A DNA stretch of 64,000 bases from Alteromonas sp. LMIT006. Its GTDB lineage: Bacteria; Pseudomonadota; Gammaproteobacteria; Enterobacterales; Alteromonadaceae. Shown one piece after another: positions 1-9,672 of the stretch (position 1 is its first letter; each line of letters opens with the position of its first letter). Below the pieces are notes generated by a model. The model saw only the letters and a list, made by a program, of their open reading frames with translations, had not been told where the DNA came from and did no database searches. A program made the position numbers and the translations under genes. The stretch is from contig NZ_CP101291.1 of the NCBI RefSeq assembly GCF_024300645.1, positions 2,232,001 through 2,296,000 of the forward strand. Reading direction: 5' to 3'.

Positions 1-27
1 AGCAACAATCAATACTTCTTGTAACAT
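1..27 (-). CDS. secG: SecG, preprotein translocase subunit (first 9 codons only)
   Basis: Only the first nine codons, reading MLQEVLIVA, lie in the window; the rest is beyond the left edge. The start is an ATG at 27 with a GAGG Shine-Dalgarno sequence five bases upstream. It begins 8 bases after the tpiA stop on the same strand. SecG starts with a short acidic-hydrophobic segment of this kind and follows tpiA or glmM in many gammaproteobacteria, so the identification rests on position plus a short match. SecG is an inner-membrane accessory subunit of the SecYEG channel. Confidence 0.55.
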
Positions 28-35
28 GTAAACCT

Positions 36-776
36 CTATTTATTTGCAGCTTTGCAAATGTTTATAAATTCTTCTAATTGAAGGCTTGCTCCACCGACAA
101 GACCACCGTCTATATCCGGTTGAGCAAACAACTCTGGCGCAGTTGATGCATTCACACTGCCCCCGTATAAAATTTTTAATGACTCGGCAACTGCCTCATC
201 ATGTTTTGCAAACCAAGCTCGAATAAACGCGTGTACCTCTTGCGCTTGAGCGGGCGTTGCAGTTTCACCAGTACCGATTGCCCATATTGGCTCGTATGCA
301 ATAATTGCGTTACCAAATCCTGCAATACCAACTGTATCAAGTACCGCTTGCAACTGCGCTTCTAAAAAGGCAAATAGATTACCGGCTTGTCGGGTTTCTA
401 ACGATTCTCCAACACATAATATCGGAGTTAAACCAGCCTCTTGAGCTCTGACAAATTTTGCTGCAACAAGGTTATTGTCTTCAGCAAACATCTCTCTGCG
501 TTCAGAATGACCGACAATCACATACTGCGCACCAACACTTGCAAGCTGCTCACTAGATATTTCACCCGTAAAAGCTCCAGACGCACTAGATGCCAGATTC
601 TGACCACCTAATCCGAGGTCAGATCGGAACAAGGGTAAAAATACAGCTGGAGGACAGATCACGATATCAACTTCAGATAGATTCACATTACCTAAACCTT
701 GGTCAAAAGTTGTTACCAGGCTAGGATTACCATTGAGTTTCCAATTCCCAGCAACTAACTTGCGTCGTTGAATCAT
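36..776 (-). CDS. tpiA: Triosephosphate isomerase
   Basis: Interconverts dihydroxyacetone phosphate and glyceraldehyde 3-phosphate in the cytosol, serving glycolysis and gluconeogenesis. The 246-residue protein has the usual family length. Visible catalytic positions are Asn11 and Lys13 in AGNWKLNG, His90 in VGHSERR and Glu162 in AYEPIWAIGTG; the phosphate-binding loop YGGSVN is near the C-terminus. I chose the ATG at 776 because GGAAGA lies seven bases upstream of it; a longer reading from an ATG at 794 would bury that site in the coding region. It is followed by secG after 8 bases and preceded by glmM after 83 bases on the same strand. Its triose substrate comes here mainly from the Entner-Doudoroff genes found elsewhere in the window. 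Confidence 0.97.
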   Translation of the reverse strand: MIQRRKLVAGNWKLNGNPSLVTTFDQGLGNVNLSEVDIVICPPAVFLPLFRSDLGLGGQNLASSASGAFTGEISSEQLASVGAQYVIVGHSERREMFAEDNNLVAAKFVRAQEAGLTPILCVGESLETRQAGNLFAFLEAQLQAVLDTVGIAGFGNAIIAYEPIWAIGTGETATPAQAQEVHAFIRAWFAKHDEAVAESLKILYGGSVNASTAPELFAQPDIDGGLVGGASLQLEEFINICKAANK

Positions 777-859
777 CGTTTGTCTTCCATGCAAGTGTAC
801 TTAGGCGCGAGATGATACCCAAGCCTACTGATTTATACAAGAACAAAATACAGAAATGC

Positions 860-2206
860 CTATGCTTTGCTCACTTCTTCAACTACTGCGGCGATTTGCT
901 GAGCATTTTGTTGCGCAACATTATCATCTTCAGCTTCAACCATCACTCGAATAAGTGGTTCTGTACCGCTCTTGCGCAATAATACCCGCCCTGTGTCGCC
1001 CATCGCCTGTTCCGCCGTAGCAACAGCATCTTGAACAGTTGAGTTAGAGATAAAGTCTTGCGAATCATCGCTGTAGCGAACATTTATGAGTGTTTGTGGG
1101 AACTTTTTCATACCACTGGCCAAAGCATGTAAGCTCATATCATTACGCAGCATCGCAGTGATAACTTGTAATCCTGCCACAATGCCATCACCGGTTGACG
1201 TAGCTGCTAAATTGAGGATATGACCTGAACCTTCACCACCAATTAGCCAGCCATTTTCTTGCAATAATTCCATGACATAACGATCGCCCACTTTACTGCG
1301 TTTAAATGGGATACCTAATTGCTCAAGTGCAAGCTCTAAACCTAAATTGGACATTTGTGTACCGACAACCCCACCACTTAGGCGACCAGACTTTAATGCA
1401 TCTCGAGCGATAATGAATAATATTTGGTCACCATCAATAACATTGCCCTTGTGATCAACAAGCATAATACGGTCGCCGTCACCATCCAAAGCAAAGCCCA
1501 AATCAGCTCCGTGTTCAACAACCGCCTCAGCACACGCTTTCATAGAGGTAGCACCCACCTTGTGGTTTATATTGGTTCCGTTTGGTGATGTGCCTATAGT
1601 GATGACCTCAGCGCCTAATTCACTCAGTACGTTAGGAGCGATGTGGTACGTTGCACCATGTGCACAATCCACAACGATCTTCATCCCTGTGAGCGATAAT
1701 TCAGAAGGGAATGTCCCTTTACAAAACTCAATATAACGACCCGCGGCATCGTCAATCCGAACCGCTTTACCAAACTTATCAGCAGCCACACATTCCATTG
1801 GTTGATCGAGCATTGCTTCAATTGCTAACTCAACATCATCATCTAGTTTAAAACCATTGGCCGAGAAAAACTTGATCCCATTGTCATAATATGGGTTATG
1901 GGATGCACTGATAACTATGCCTGCTTCAGAACGAAATGTCTTGGTCAAATAGGCAATCGCTGGCGTGGGCATCGGTCCTAATAAACCTACATTTAACCCT
2001 GCTGCAGACAAACCCGCTTCTAGTGCGGATTCCAGCATATATCCAGAAAGGCGTGTGTCTTTGCCAATTAACACCTTGTTAGTACCCTTGCCGGCAAGTA
2101 CCTTTCCGGCTGCCCAGCCTAATTTTGTAATGAACTCTGGGTTGATGGCTGACTCACCGACACGACCTCGAATGCCGTCCGTGCCAAAATATTTGCGTTG
2201 ACTCAT
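860..2206 (-). CDS. glmM: Phosphoglucosamine mutase
   Basis: Converts glucosamine 6-phosphate to glucosamine 1-phosphate, the step that leads to UDP-GlcNAc for peptidoglycan and lipopolysaccharide. The 448-residue length is standard. The phosphoserine loop VISASHNP places the catalytic serine at residue 102, and the Mg-binding loop DGDGDR is at 241-246. The sugar-phosphate contact loop [12 protein letters not shown] is near the C-terminus. The ATG start gives the family N-terminus [14 protein letters not shown]. The gene lies 26 bases downstream of folP in the same direction, so folP-glmM is probably one transcript, as in E. coli. The enzyme needs activation by phosphorylation of Ser102, a known family property. 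Confidence 0.97.
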   Translation of the reverse strand: MSQRKYFGTDGIRGRVGESAINPEFITKLGWAAGKVLAGKGTNKVLIGKDTRLSGYMLESALEAGLSAAGLNVGLLGPMPTPAIAYLTKTFRSEAGIVISASHNPYYDNGIKFFSANGFKLDDDVELAIEAMLDQPMECVAADKFGKAVRIDDAAGRYIEFCKGTFPSELSLTGMKIVVDCAHGATYHIAPNVLSELGAEVITIGTSPNGTNINHKVGATSMKACAEAVVEHGADLGFALDGDGDRIMLVDHKGNVIDGDQILFIIARDALKSGRLSGGVVGTQMSNLGLELALEQLGIPFKRSKVGDRYVMELLQENGWLIGGEGSGHILNLAATSTGDGIVAGLQVITAMLRNDMSLHALASGMKKFPQTLINVRYSDDSQDFISNSTVQDAVATAEQAMGDTGRVLLRKSGTEPLIRVMVEAEDDNVAQQNAQQIAAVVEEVSKA

Positions 2207-2232
2207 TAACGTTTACTTCCCTTTGAGAATAA

Positions 2233-3057
2233 TTATTCGACTGAATTAGTCTGATTGAAAATAGTGACCAAATCGACTGTCTCGGCCACATCATGCACAC
2301 GAAGAATGCTAGCTCCTTTAACGCACGCTAACATAGCACATGCCAAGCTTCCTGCCAAACGCTCAGGCGTGTCACGGTCCAATAATTTACCAATCATAGA
2401 TTTGCGTGACATGCCGGCTAGAACAGGCACATTGAGATATTGGAACTTATTGAGATGTTTCAGTAATTGATAATTGTGTTCAAGAGTCTTACCAAAACCA
2501 AATCCAGGATCGACTATAATCCTATCTGTTGCAATGCCCGCTGCCACACATGCATTAATACGCTGTAATAAAAAGTCATATACGTCACCAACTACTGAGG
2601 TATACGTTGGGTTATCTTGCATCGTTCTGGGCTCGCCTTGCATGTGCATTAAACATACTGGAACCTGAAGTGAGGCAGCCGTTACAAGAGCATCGGGTTG
2701 TTGTAGCGCACACACATCGTTAATCATATCTGCACCAGCATTTACTGCAGCATACATGACTTCAGCCTTATTTGTATCAATCGAAATAACGCCATCAAAC
2801 TCTTTACGTAATTCTTGGATAACGGGTACGACTCTGTTTATCTCATCTTCTGCTGTAACAGGCTTTGCTCCAGGACGAGTCGATTCACCGCCAACATCGA
2901 TCATTTTTGCGCCATCAGCAATCATTTGACGAGCTTGTTTTAGTGCAGTTTCTACTGAATCAAACTGCCCTCCGTCAGAGAATGAGTCAGGAGTGATGTT
3001 TAAGATACCCATTACTAATGGAGTATGAAAATTGTGAGAAACTTGAGAAAAGTTCAT
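2233..3057 (-). CDS. folP: Dihydropteroate synthase
   Basis: Joins 6-hydroxymethyl-dihydropterin pyrophosphate to p-aminobenzoate in folate synthesis; it is the sulfonamide target. The 274-residue protein carries the pterin-binding signatures GILNITPDSFSDGG near the N-terminus and GGESTRPGA about 40 residues later, with DPGFGFGKT and MSRKSMIG further on. I place the start at the ATG at 3057, which has AGGGA seven bases upstream; an upstream GTG at 3078 would add seven residues that align with nothing in the family. It follows ftsH, but a strong hairpin with a T-run lies between them, so its expression may be partly separated from ftsH. Confidence 0.96.
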   Translation of the reverse strand: MNFSQVSHNFHTPLVMGILNITPDSFSDGGQFDSVETALKQARQMIADGAKMIDVGGESTRPGAKPVTAEDEINRVVPVIQELRKEFDGVISIDTNKAEVMYAAVNAGADMINDVCALQQPDALVTAASLQVPVCLMHMQGEPRTMQDNPTYTSVVGDVYDFLLQRINACVAAGIATDRIIVDPGFGFGKTLEHNYQLLKHLNKFQYLNVPVLAGMSRKSMIGKLLDRDTPERLAGSLACAMLACVKGASILRVHDVAETVDLVTIFNQTNSVE

Positions 3058-3080
3058 TGCGATATCCCTATTAAGCACAA

Positions 3081-3104
3081 AACGCCGGCTTAGCCGGCGT
3101 TTTA
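3081..3104 (-). terminator. Terminator-like hairpin between ftsH and folP
   Basis: AACGCCGGC at 3081-3089 and GCCGGCGTT at 3093-3101 form a perfect 9-bp GC-rich stem with a 3-base loop. On the minus strand the stem is followed by TTTT, though the T-run is short. It begins about 20 bases after the ftsH stop and ends 24 bases before the folP ATG. It is best read as a partial terminator that lowers folP-glmM transcription relative to ftsH. Confidence 0.7.
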
Positions 3105-3119
3105 ATACAGTATTACACG

Positions 3120-5051
3120 TTAGTGAGGTAAGTCACCTGGTTTACCTACTGGCTCGTCATCACCTTTGTCATTCAGAGTGGTCGTGCCACTATCATTGTT
3201 ATCAGGTTTGTTGTCACGACGTTCCCAATCCGCTGGTGGACGCACCTCAACACGTGCCATCAAATCATCAATTTGCAATGCATCAATGGTTTCATACTTC
3301 ATTAACGCATCTTTCATCGTATGCAAAATATCCTCATTATCTTTAAGAATTTGTTCCGCGCGTGCGTAGTTCCGATCCAAAATCTTTTTGATTTCAGCAT
3401 CAATTGCTTTGGCGGTATCATCTGACATGGAAGAGGATTTCGATGCAGAACGGCCAAGGAATACTTCACCTTCTTCTTCTGCGAACAACTGCGGACCCAT
3501 TACTTCGGAAAGTCCCCATTGCGTCACCATCTTGCGAGCAATGTCGGTGGCACGCTCAATATCATTAGACGCACCAGTTGTGACTTTTTCGTCACCATAA
3601 ATAATAGCTTCTGCAAGACGACCACCATACAAAGACGAAATCATGCTTTCTAAGTGTTGCTTTGAGTGTGATACACGATCTTTTTCAGGTAAGTACATCG
3701 TCACACCTAGCGCACGCCCACGAGGAATAATAGATACTTTATAAACTGGATCATGTTCAGGCACGATGCGACCAACGATGGCGTGACCTGCTTCGTGATA
3801 AGCAGTCATTTCTTTTTCTGATTCAGACATCACCATCGTCTTGCGCTCAGCGCCCATCATAATTTTGTCTTTAGCCTTCTCAAACTGCTCCATATGCACT
3901 AGGCGACTGTTTGAACGAGCTGCAAATAATGCGGCTTCGTTCACTAGGTTTGCTAAATCCGCACCAGAAAAACCTGGCGTACCGCGAGCAATCACTGCGG
4001 GTTCCACATCATCCCCAATTGGGACTTTGCGCATATGCACCTTAAGAATGTGCTCACGACCGCGGATATCAGGTAAGCCCACAACGACTTGACGGTCAAA
4101 ACGACCAGGACGCAATAACGCAGGATCTAGGACATCCGGACGGTTCGTCGCTGCAATCACAATAATGCCTTCGTGCCCTTCGAAACCATCCATTTCGACA
4201 AGCATTTGGTTAAGAGTTTGTTCACGTTCATCGTGACCACCGCCAAGACCAGCGCCACGCTGGCGTCCCACTGCGTCGATCTCGTCGATAAAGATGATGC
4301 ATGGTGCAGACTTTTTAGCCTGTTCAAACATGTCACGAACACGCGATGCACCGACACCGACAAACATCTCGACAAAATCAGAACCGGAAATGGTAAAAAA
4401 CGGAACTTTTGCCTCACCGGCAATCGCTTTAGCAAGCAGTGTTTTACCTGTACCAGGAGGACCAACCATCAACACGCCTTTAGGGATTTTGCCACCTAAC
4501 TTCTGAAACTTTGAAGGATCTCTTAAAAAATCCACTAGTTCTGAAACTTCTTCTTTGGCTTCATCACACCCAGCTACGTCAGCAAAGGTCGTTTTAATTT
4601 GATCTTCTGAAAGTAAGCGAGCTTTGGACTTACCAAAAGACATTGCCCCACGGCCACCACCGCCTTGCATTTGGCGCATGAAGAAAATCCACACACCAAT
4701 CAGCAACAACATTGGGAACCATGAAATAAAAATAGAAGTCAATAACGATTGTTCTTGAGGAGGTTCACCTAATATTCTCACGTCTTGTTTCACTAAGTCA
4801 GAAACAAGTTGGTCATCAAAATACGGAATATAGGTGACAAATGTCTCACCTGTGCGTTTGGTGCCACGGATTTCGTTCTTGGAAGAATCAATTCTGACCT
4901 CTCGGATCATCCCTTGATTGGCTTCTTTCAAAAACGTCGTGTAGTCGGTTTGTGGGCGTGCGTTCTCGCCCGGAGAAAAGTTGTCAAAAACAGCCATCAG
5001 CACTACTGCTATGACCAACCATAAAATTAGATTTTTCGCCATGTCACTCAA
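3120..5051 (-). CDS. ftsH: ATP-dependent zinc metalloprotease FtsH
   Basis: Membrane-anchored AAA+ protease that degrades misassembled membrane proteins and short-lived regulators such as LpxC and sigma-32 in enterics. Two N-terminal membrane segments flank a periplasmic domain of about 80 residues. The AAA module has Walker A GPPGTGKT at about residue 195, Walker [10 protein letters not shown] and the second region of homology [17 protein letters not shown]. The zinc site is HEAGH at about residue 418. The start is ambiguous: TTG at 5051 (reading MSDMAKN) has GAGG nine bases upstream, while the ATG at 5042 (MAKN) has only a weak site. The C-terminal tail is polar and acidic. It follows rlmE, the E. 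coli order. Confidence 0.97.
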   Translation of the reverse strand: MSDMAKNLILWLVIAVVLMAVFDNFSPGENARPQTDYTTFLKEANQGMIREVRIDSSKNEIRGTKRTGETFVTYIPYFDDQLVSDLVKQDVRILGEPPQEQSLLTSIFISWFPMLLLIGVWIFFMRQMQGGGGRGAMSFGKSKARLLSEDQIKTTFADVAGCDEAKEEVSELVDFLRDPSKFQKLGGKIPKGVLMVGPPGTGKTLLAKAIAGEAKVPFFTISGSDFVEMFVGVGASRVRDMFEQAKKSAPCIIFIDEIDAVGRQRGAGLGGGHDEREQTLNQMLVEMDGFEGHEGIIVIAATNRPDVLDPALLRPGRFDRQVVVGLPDIRGREHILKVHMRKVPIGDDVEPAVIARGTPGFSGADLANLVNEAALFAARSNSRLVHMEQFEKAKDKIMMGAERKTMVMSESEKEMTAYHEAGHAIVGRIVPEHDPVYKVSIIPRGRALGVTMYLPEKDRVSHSKQHLESMISSLYGGRLAEAIIYGDEKVTTGASNDIERATDIARKMVTQWGLSEVMGPQLFAEEEGEVFLGRSASKSSSMSDDTAKAIDAEIKKILDRNYARAEQILKDNEDILHTMKDALMKYETIDALQIDDLMARVEVRPPADWERRDNKPDNNDSGTTTLNDKGDDEPVGKPGDLPH

Positions 5052-5109
5052 CGTGTTTAACCTCTTGTCAAAACTAGCCGATTGAAAATTCAGCCACAGT
5101 ATAAGACTA

Positions 5110-5739
5110 CTATACTTTATAGCCTGTTGCCACTAAGTAAACCTCCCGAGAGCGTGCTCTTGATGAATCTGGCTTTCGTGTTTTTATAGTGGTAAATGTT
5201 TGTTTTAGTTCTTTAAAATATTCATCAAAGCCTTCACCTTGGAATACTTTAATTGCAAACGCACCATTTTTGCCCAACACCTGACGGCACATATCCAATG
5301 CTAACTCGCATAAATACATTGATCGAGCTTGGTCAACACTCGCGTTTCCGCTCATATTTGGCGCCATATCTGACAATATAATATCTACGCTGGTATCACC
5401 AATTCTGTTCAATAAAGCTTCCAAAACTTTTTCTTCACGAAAATCACCTTGTAAAAAATCCACCCCAGCAATCGGATCCATTGGTAATATATCGCATGCA
5501 ATGACTTGACCTTGAGTACCAACTAACTCTGTTGCCAGTTGTGACCAACCGCCTGGTGCCGCCCCCAAATCAACCACCGTCATTCCTGGTTTGATTAATT
5601 TGTCTTTCGCTTGGATTTCTTCGAGCTTAAATACTGCACGAGAACGCAGACCTTGTTTTTGCGCTTTTTGCACATAGTGGTCATTAAAATGTTCGGTAAG
5701 CCAGCGTTTAGAACTCGCAGAATGCTTTTTTTTAGTCAT
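5110..5739 (-). CDS. rlmE: 23S rRNA (uridine(2552)-2'-O)-methyltransferase RlmE
   Basis: Methylates the 2'-OH of U2552 in the A-loop of 23S rRNA, late in 50S assembly. The ATG at 5739 gives 209 residues beginning [14 protein letters not shown], the same length as the E. coli enzyme; a longer reading frame upstream has no family similarity. The SAM motif [13 protein letters not shown] and the K-D-K-E catalytic tetrad can be seen: Lys in VFKLEE, Asp in [10 protein letters not shown], Lys in AIKVFQGEG and Glu in SREVYLVA. It heads the rlmE-ftsH-folP-glmM-tpiA-secG series and diverges from yhbY over an 82-base gap that must hold both promoters. Confidence 0.97.
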   Translation of the reverse strand: MTKKKHSASSKRWLTEHFNDHYVQKAQKQGLRSRAVFKLEEIQAKDKLIKPGMTVVDLGAAPGGWSQLATELVGTQGQVIACDILPMDPIAGVDFLQGDFREEKVLEALLNRIGDTSVDIILSDMAPNMSGNASVDQARSMYLCELALDMCRQVLGKNGAFAIKVFQGEGFDEYFKELKQTFTTIKTRKPDSSRARSREVYLVATGYKV

Positions 5740-5821
5740 TGCGTAAAATATTGGTACATCATAATAGATAGAGGTAGAATACACGTTTTCAAGTGCATTG
5801 TGCAAAATAACTCGTATTAAT

Positions 5822-6118
5822 ATGGCATTATCTAACAAACAAAAGCAGTATCTTAAAGGGCTCGCCCACCCCCTTAAACCCGTCGTTCAGCTTGGTGGCA
5901 ATGGTTTTACAGAAGGAGTGTTGGCAGAAATCGAAAATGCCTTGGCGCATCACGAATTAATCAAGGTCAAAGTGCCATCCGAGGATCGTGATGAAAAAAA
6001 ACTCATTATGGACGCCATTATCCGTGAAACTGGAGCTGAAAAACTGCAAGTCATCGGCCATACCCTTATCATGTACAAAGCTAGTGAAGACAATAAGATA
6101 GAACTTCCACGTAAATAA
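5822..6118 (+). CDS. yhbY: YhbY family CRM-domain RNA-binding protein
   Basis: A 98-residue single-domain CRM protein, of the kind that binds pre-50S ribosomal particles in E. coli. The diagnostic GNGF loop is present in [16 protein letters not shown], after a basic N-terminal helix. I chose the ATG at 5822, giving [16 protein letters not shown], because the eight residues before it are unlike the family. It is transcribed away from rlmE, an arrangement also found in E. coli, and is followed after 17 bases by an SDR gene, with which it may be co-transcribed. Confidence 0.93.
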   Translation: MALSNKQKQYLKGLAHPLKPVVQLGGNGFTEGVLAEIENALAHHELIKVKVPSEDRDEKKLIMDAIIRETGAEKLQVIGHTLIMYKASEDNKIELPRK

Positions 6119-6135
6119 ACTGTACAGGAAGCACT

Positions 6136-6900
6136 ATGCAGATAAGTAAGCAAACGTTTGTTATTACTGGCGCTGGTTCTGGCTTAGGCTTAGCCACCGC
6201 AAAATATCTATCTGCACAAGGTGCACACTTAGCCTTACTCGATATCAATGCTGAACAATGCCGGTGCGCTGAAACCGAACTAGAATCGGACTCGGCTATT
6301 TCTTATGTAGTAGATGTGACAAATGAGGTACAAGTCGAAGATACCTTTGCACAGATTAAACAAAGCTTTGGTACTGTACATGGTTTAGTTAATTGTGCAG
6401 GCATTGCTCCAGCGCAAAGAGTTCTGAACAAATCTGGGCAAGCGAACCCTCTTTCCGGATTTGCTTCCGTCGTCAACATAAACCTGATAGGTTCCTATAA
6501 CTGTGCCCGAGTCGCGGCTCAACACATGGCATCCAATGCATCCGAAGAAAATGGCGTCATTATAAACACGGCTTCCGTGGCCGGCTATGAAGGGCAAATT
6601 GGTCAGACCGCTTATGCGGCATCTAAAGCTGGAATAATAGGATTATGTATCGCTTTAGCTCGAGACTTGGCGTCATCCAAAATAAGAGTTAACACCATCG
6701 CTCCAGGAATTATGGCGACTCCAATGTTATTGGGTATGCCACAAAATGTGCAAGATGCCTTATCGGAAACAGTAGTGAATCCCAAACGGCTGGGAGCACC
6801 TGAAGAGTTTGCCAAGTTAGTTGCACACATTATTGATAACGCCTATCTCAATGGCGAAACTATTCGCTTAGATGGTGCGTTGCGTATGGGGCCGAAGTGA
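6136..6900 (+). CDS. SDR family oxidoreductase, 3-hydroxyacyl-CoA dehydrogenase type II-like
   Basis: A 254-residue classical short-chain dehydrogenase. The cofactor loop TGAGSGLG is at 11-18, with Asp36 after the second strand favouring NAD; NCAG is at 86-89; the catalytic triad is Ser147, Tyr160 and Lys164 in YAASK. The overall pattern (DINAEQ, GLVNCAGIAPA, IINTASVAGYEGQIGQ, ending in LDGALRMGPK) resembles the HSD10 group of 3-hydroxyacyl-CoA or 2-methyl-3-hydroxybutyryl-CoA dehydrogenases that act in isoleucine and fatty-acid breakdown. No other acyl-CoA gene is nearby, so the substrate is inferred from similarity only. It lies 17 bases after yhbY and converges with the small CxxC gene. 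Confidence 0.85.
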   Translation: MQISKQTFVITGAGSGLGLATAKYLSAQGAHLALLDINAEQCRCAETELESDSAISYVVDVTNEVQVEDTFAQIKQSFGTVHGLVNCAGIAPAQRVLNKSGQANPLSGFASVVNINLIGSYNCARVAAQHMASNASEENGVIINTASVAGYEGQIGQTAYAASKAGIIGLCIALARDLASSKIRVNTIAPGIMATPMLLGMPQNVQDALSETVVNPKRLGAPEEFAKLVAHIIDNAYLNGETIRLDGALRMGPK

Positions 6901-6910
6901 ACTAACCGTA

Positions 6911-7102
6911 TTAATTGCGCTTCGCTTGCTTCCACGTCCCACCGTATTGATATCCGTCTTGCTCTTTGATAGTTAATTGACAAGCTTTGCATACCAATAT
7001 CCAATCAGATTGTTCTTGGTATTTGACCCGAAACATCTCTGCAACGATGGCCTGACAACCTATACAATGTTTTTCCGGTTTTTGGCGAGAACGTTTCCCC
7101 AC
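6911..7102 (-). CDS. Small CxxC/CxxC putative zinc-binding protein, function unknown
   Basis: A 63-residue basic protein with two CxxC pairs, CIGC at 13-16 and CKAC at about 38-41, which would form one zinc knuckle or ribbon. The N-terminus MGKRSRQKPEK is strongly basic and the C-terminus is GGTWKQAKRN. I do not recognise the family. The GTG start overlaps the stop of the upstream Lon-like protease by one base (TAGTG), which suggests translational coupling, so the two may act together. It converges with the SDR gene, leaving 10 bases between stops. It could be an RNA-binding or adaptor protein; nothing in the sequence decides this. Confidence 0.7.
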   Translation of the reverse strand: MGKRSRQKPEKHCIGCQAIVAEMFRVKYQEQSDWILVCKACQLTIKEQDGYQYGGTWKQAKRN

Positions 7103-9537
7103 TATTCGTCATCTCCACCATTAACAATATTGGCAATACTATACAGTTGGCTTAACGCAAGGCTATTGATGCTGCCTTTGGGATAACGTCCTTTACTATT
7201 TTGTTCACCAGCTTCTTTGCCCATTAATAAACTCAATGCCTGGTCCACAGTTTGCACCGCATACACATGAAAATCACCCGCTTCAATCGCTTGACAAACT
7301 TCATCACTCAAGATCAAATGACGCTGATTAGCGTACGGTATAATAACGCCATGAGAGCCATTCAAACCTCGATGCTGACACAAAGCAAAAAATCCCTCGA
7401 TTTTTTCATTAATCCCACCGACAGATTGCACTTGACCGTATTGATTGATCGAACCAGTGATAGCTAATGATTGTCTACATGGCAAGTTAGTGAGAGCAGA
7501 AATCAATGCAACCAATTCGCCCAGCGAGGCGCTGTCGCCATCGATATAACCATAAGATTGCTCTAGCGCGATGTTAGCTGATAATGTCAATGGAAAGTGT
7601 TGTGCGTATTTATGACCTAGATATCCGGTGAGTAACATGACCCCTTTAGAGTGAATCGACTGACCTAATTCAACTTCGCGTTCAATATCTGTCACCCCAT
7701 TTGCGCCAGCATATACGGTTGCCGTAATGCGAGCCGGCGTACCGAAGGTGGTGGTGCCGATATCTAAGACCGTTAAACCATTCACTGTCCCAACTGTTTC
7801 ACCATTGGTTTGAATGATTATTTGCCCTTCTTTTATATCATCAAGTAATGATTGAGGAACTCGTCCAGTACGATAACGCCTAGCGGCTTGCACTTGATTT
7901 AGACATTCTCTATCAAGCACACAAGGTAGCTCAGAACGCGCATAAAAACTGGCTTCATTGATCAGTTCTAATATATCCGCAAACTGCGCACTGATCTTAT
8001 TTTGGTGTTCCGCATCGCGCATGCTTTGCAAAATTAAGCCTCGCAACGCATCCGTATCGACATCTGTAAAATTGTATTTCTTAGCGTGAGCAATAACTTG
8101 CTGCACAAAATCCACCATGTTGCTGTCTTCAGCCGGCATGTCGTATTCAAAATCGACCAAGACTCGAAACAAGTGTGAAAACTCCTCATCAATATCTTGT
8201 AAGGCATAAAACAAATCGCGAGAGCCAATCAGAATCAACTTAATCTGCAATGGAATCGGCTCCGGCGTAAGTGAAACAGAACTGACCATACCCGCATCTT
8301 TCTGGGGTAAATCGATGCGCAACACATTTTGCTTTAATGCGCGTTTGAGAGACTCCCACACATGGGGTTGTTCAATCATTTTATCCGCGTCCAGTAACAA
8401 GTATCCTCCGTTCGCTCGATGTAACGCTCCGGAGCTGATCATACGATAATCACTGATTACACTGCCGCTGGCAGTCGAATATTCAATACGACCGAATAGG
8501 TTTTGATAGGTTGGGTTGGATTCATACACCAACGGAGGCGATGCATCCTCAGTATGTTGCACAATGATATTCGGCAAGTATTGGCTTTCAAGCACATCTC
8601 TAGCTTGGGTGATATCGAACTTATCCTCCTTTTCTTCTAATTCATCCAACCACAATACCGAATCAATGATATGAGATTCCAGAGATAAAATGTAATTGGA
8701 GACCTCTGGTAAATGCGTGTAACGTTCAGCCAGTTCAGCAAGCAAAGGTTTGACGGCTTGTTGTGAAGTTTCTTGTTTTAGCTTACGCAACGCTTTTGCT
8801 AACTCTCGTTTCCAGACAGGTAGCTCAATTAAAGCTTCTTCAAGCGCATCTTCAAGTATTGCAATATGCTCCAAAAAATAAGCCTGTTGCGGCTCATCTA
8901 ACGTTGCGAAAGTCTCTTCATTAATTGCCTTGCCTTCAACTATGGGCATAAAGCTAACCAAGCCATCTTCTTCAAACATCGCAATATTATGCTCTTGCGC
9001 TTGATTTTCGACCGATTCTAATGCGTCTTCATACTGGCTTTGATGGTGTTTTTGTGTAGCGCTTTTTTTGCGCTGATAGCCAGGGTTATCAAACGCTGCC
9101 GGGAACATATCCAGCAGTTGATTAACCAGACTTTGCATATCTTTAGAAAACCTTTCGCTTTGCGCTGCTGGCATTTTGATCGCTTTGGGACTGCGTTCAG
9201 CTTTGACATTGTTGACATAGACCCAATCAAAAAGTTCTGCTTTGACAGCGTGTTTTGCGACATAATCTTTGACCAAGGTAGCCCGTCCTGTGGCTTGTTC
9301 TCCCATAACATACAAGTTATAACCTTTAACCGGCATGCCTAAACCAAACTCTAACGCGTGTTTGGCTCTTTCTTGACCAATAAACACACGAACTTCATTG
9401 CTATTTGCTGGTGCTGCCTGACGCCATTGGGCAATTTGATTATCGCTTAAAATAACACGGCACTGGTTAGGATCGACGCGCAGAGATTGTTCCAAGGCGA
9501 TAACAGCGGAAGACTTAGCTGCGGATAATTGGGGCAT
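7102..9537 (-). CDS. Lon-related ATP-dependent protease, LonB/YcbZ-like
   Basis: An 811-residue protein whose C-terminal third is a Lon-type protease domain. The catalytic serine is Ser669 in DGDSAS and the lysine is Lys712 in GGINEKIEGF; the 43-residue spacing matches Lon. The N-terminal half is an AAA-like region with a degenerate P-loop, GEQATGRAT, and a Walker B-like segment GGYLLLDADKM, as seen in LonB-like proteins of proteobacteria. A helical insert at about 160-290 is rich in Glu, Lys and Leu and probably a coiled coil. There is no canonical Lon N-terminal domain, so this is not the heat-shock Lon. The gene is followed with a one-base overlap by the CxxC protein. The substrate is unknown. 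Confidence 0.9.
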   Translation of the reverse strand: MPQLSAAKSSAVIALEQSLRVDPNQCRVILSDNQIAQWRQAAPANSNEVRVFIGQERAKHALEFGLGMPVKGYNLYVMGEQATGRATLVKDYVAKHAVKAELFDWVYVNNVKAERSPKAIKMPAAQSERFSKDMQSLVNQLLDMFPAAFDNPGYQRKKSATQKHHQSQYEDALESVENQAQEHNIAMFEEDGLVSFMPIVEGKAINEETFATLDEPQQAYFLEHIAILEDALEEALIELPVWKRELAKALRKLKQETSQQAVKPLLAELAERYTHLPEVSNYILSLESHIIDSVLWLDELEEKEDKFDITQARDVLESQYLPNIIVQHTEDASPPLVYESNPTYQNLFGRIEYSTASGSVISDYRMISSGALHRANGGYLLLDADKMIEQPHVWESLKRALKQNVLRIDLPQKDAGMVSSVSLTPEPIPLQIKLILIGSRDLFYALQDIDEEFSHLFRVLVDFEYDMPAEDSNMVDFVQQVIAHAKKYNFTDVDTDALRGLILQSMRDAEHQNKISAQFADILELINEASFYARSELPCVLDRECLNQVQAARRYRTGRVPQSLLDDIKEGQIIIQTNGETVGTVNGLTVLDIGTTTFGTPARITATVYAGANGVTDIEREVELGQSIHSKGVMLLTGYLGHKYAQHFPLTLSANIALEQSYGYIDGDSASLGELVALISALTNLPCRQSLAITGSINQYGQVQSVGGINEKIEGFFALCQHRGLNGSHGVIIPYANQRHLILSDEVCQAIEAGDFHVYAVQTVDQALSLLMGKEAGEQNSKGRYPKGSINSLALSQLYSIANIVNGGDDE

Positions 9538-9672
9538 GTTTTAACGCTTTTTAATTTTTTACCTCATCCTACACTAAACCCATTAAAAAATCACTGCTTA
9601 CCATAGTCAATAAAGCCTCTGTGGTGTATTCTATAGCGCAGATAAAACCTTATATTGATAAGCACTAGAACG

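Noticed and set aside
5740..5838. Longer rlmE start giving a 242-residue protein
   Set aside because: The shorter ATG at 5739 gives exactly the 209-residue length and N-terminus of the family, and the longer one would overlap the divergent yhbY start.
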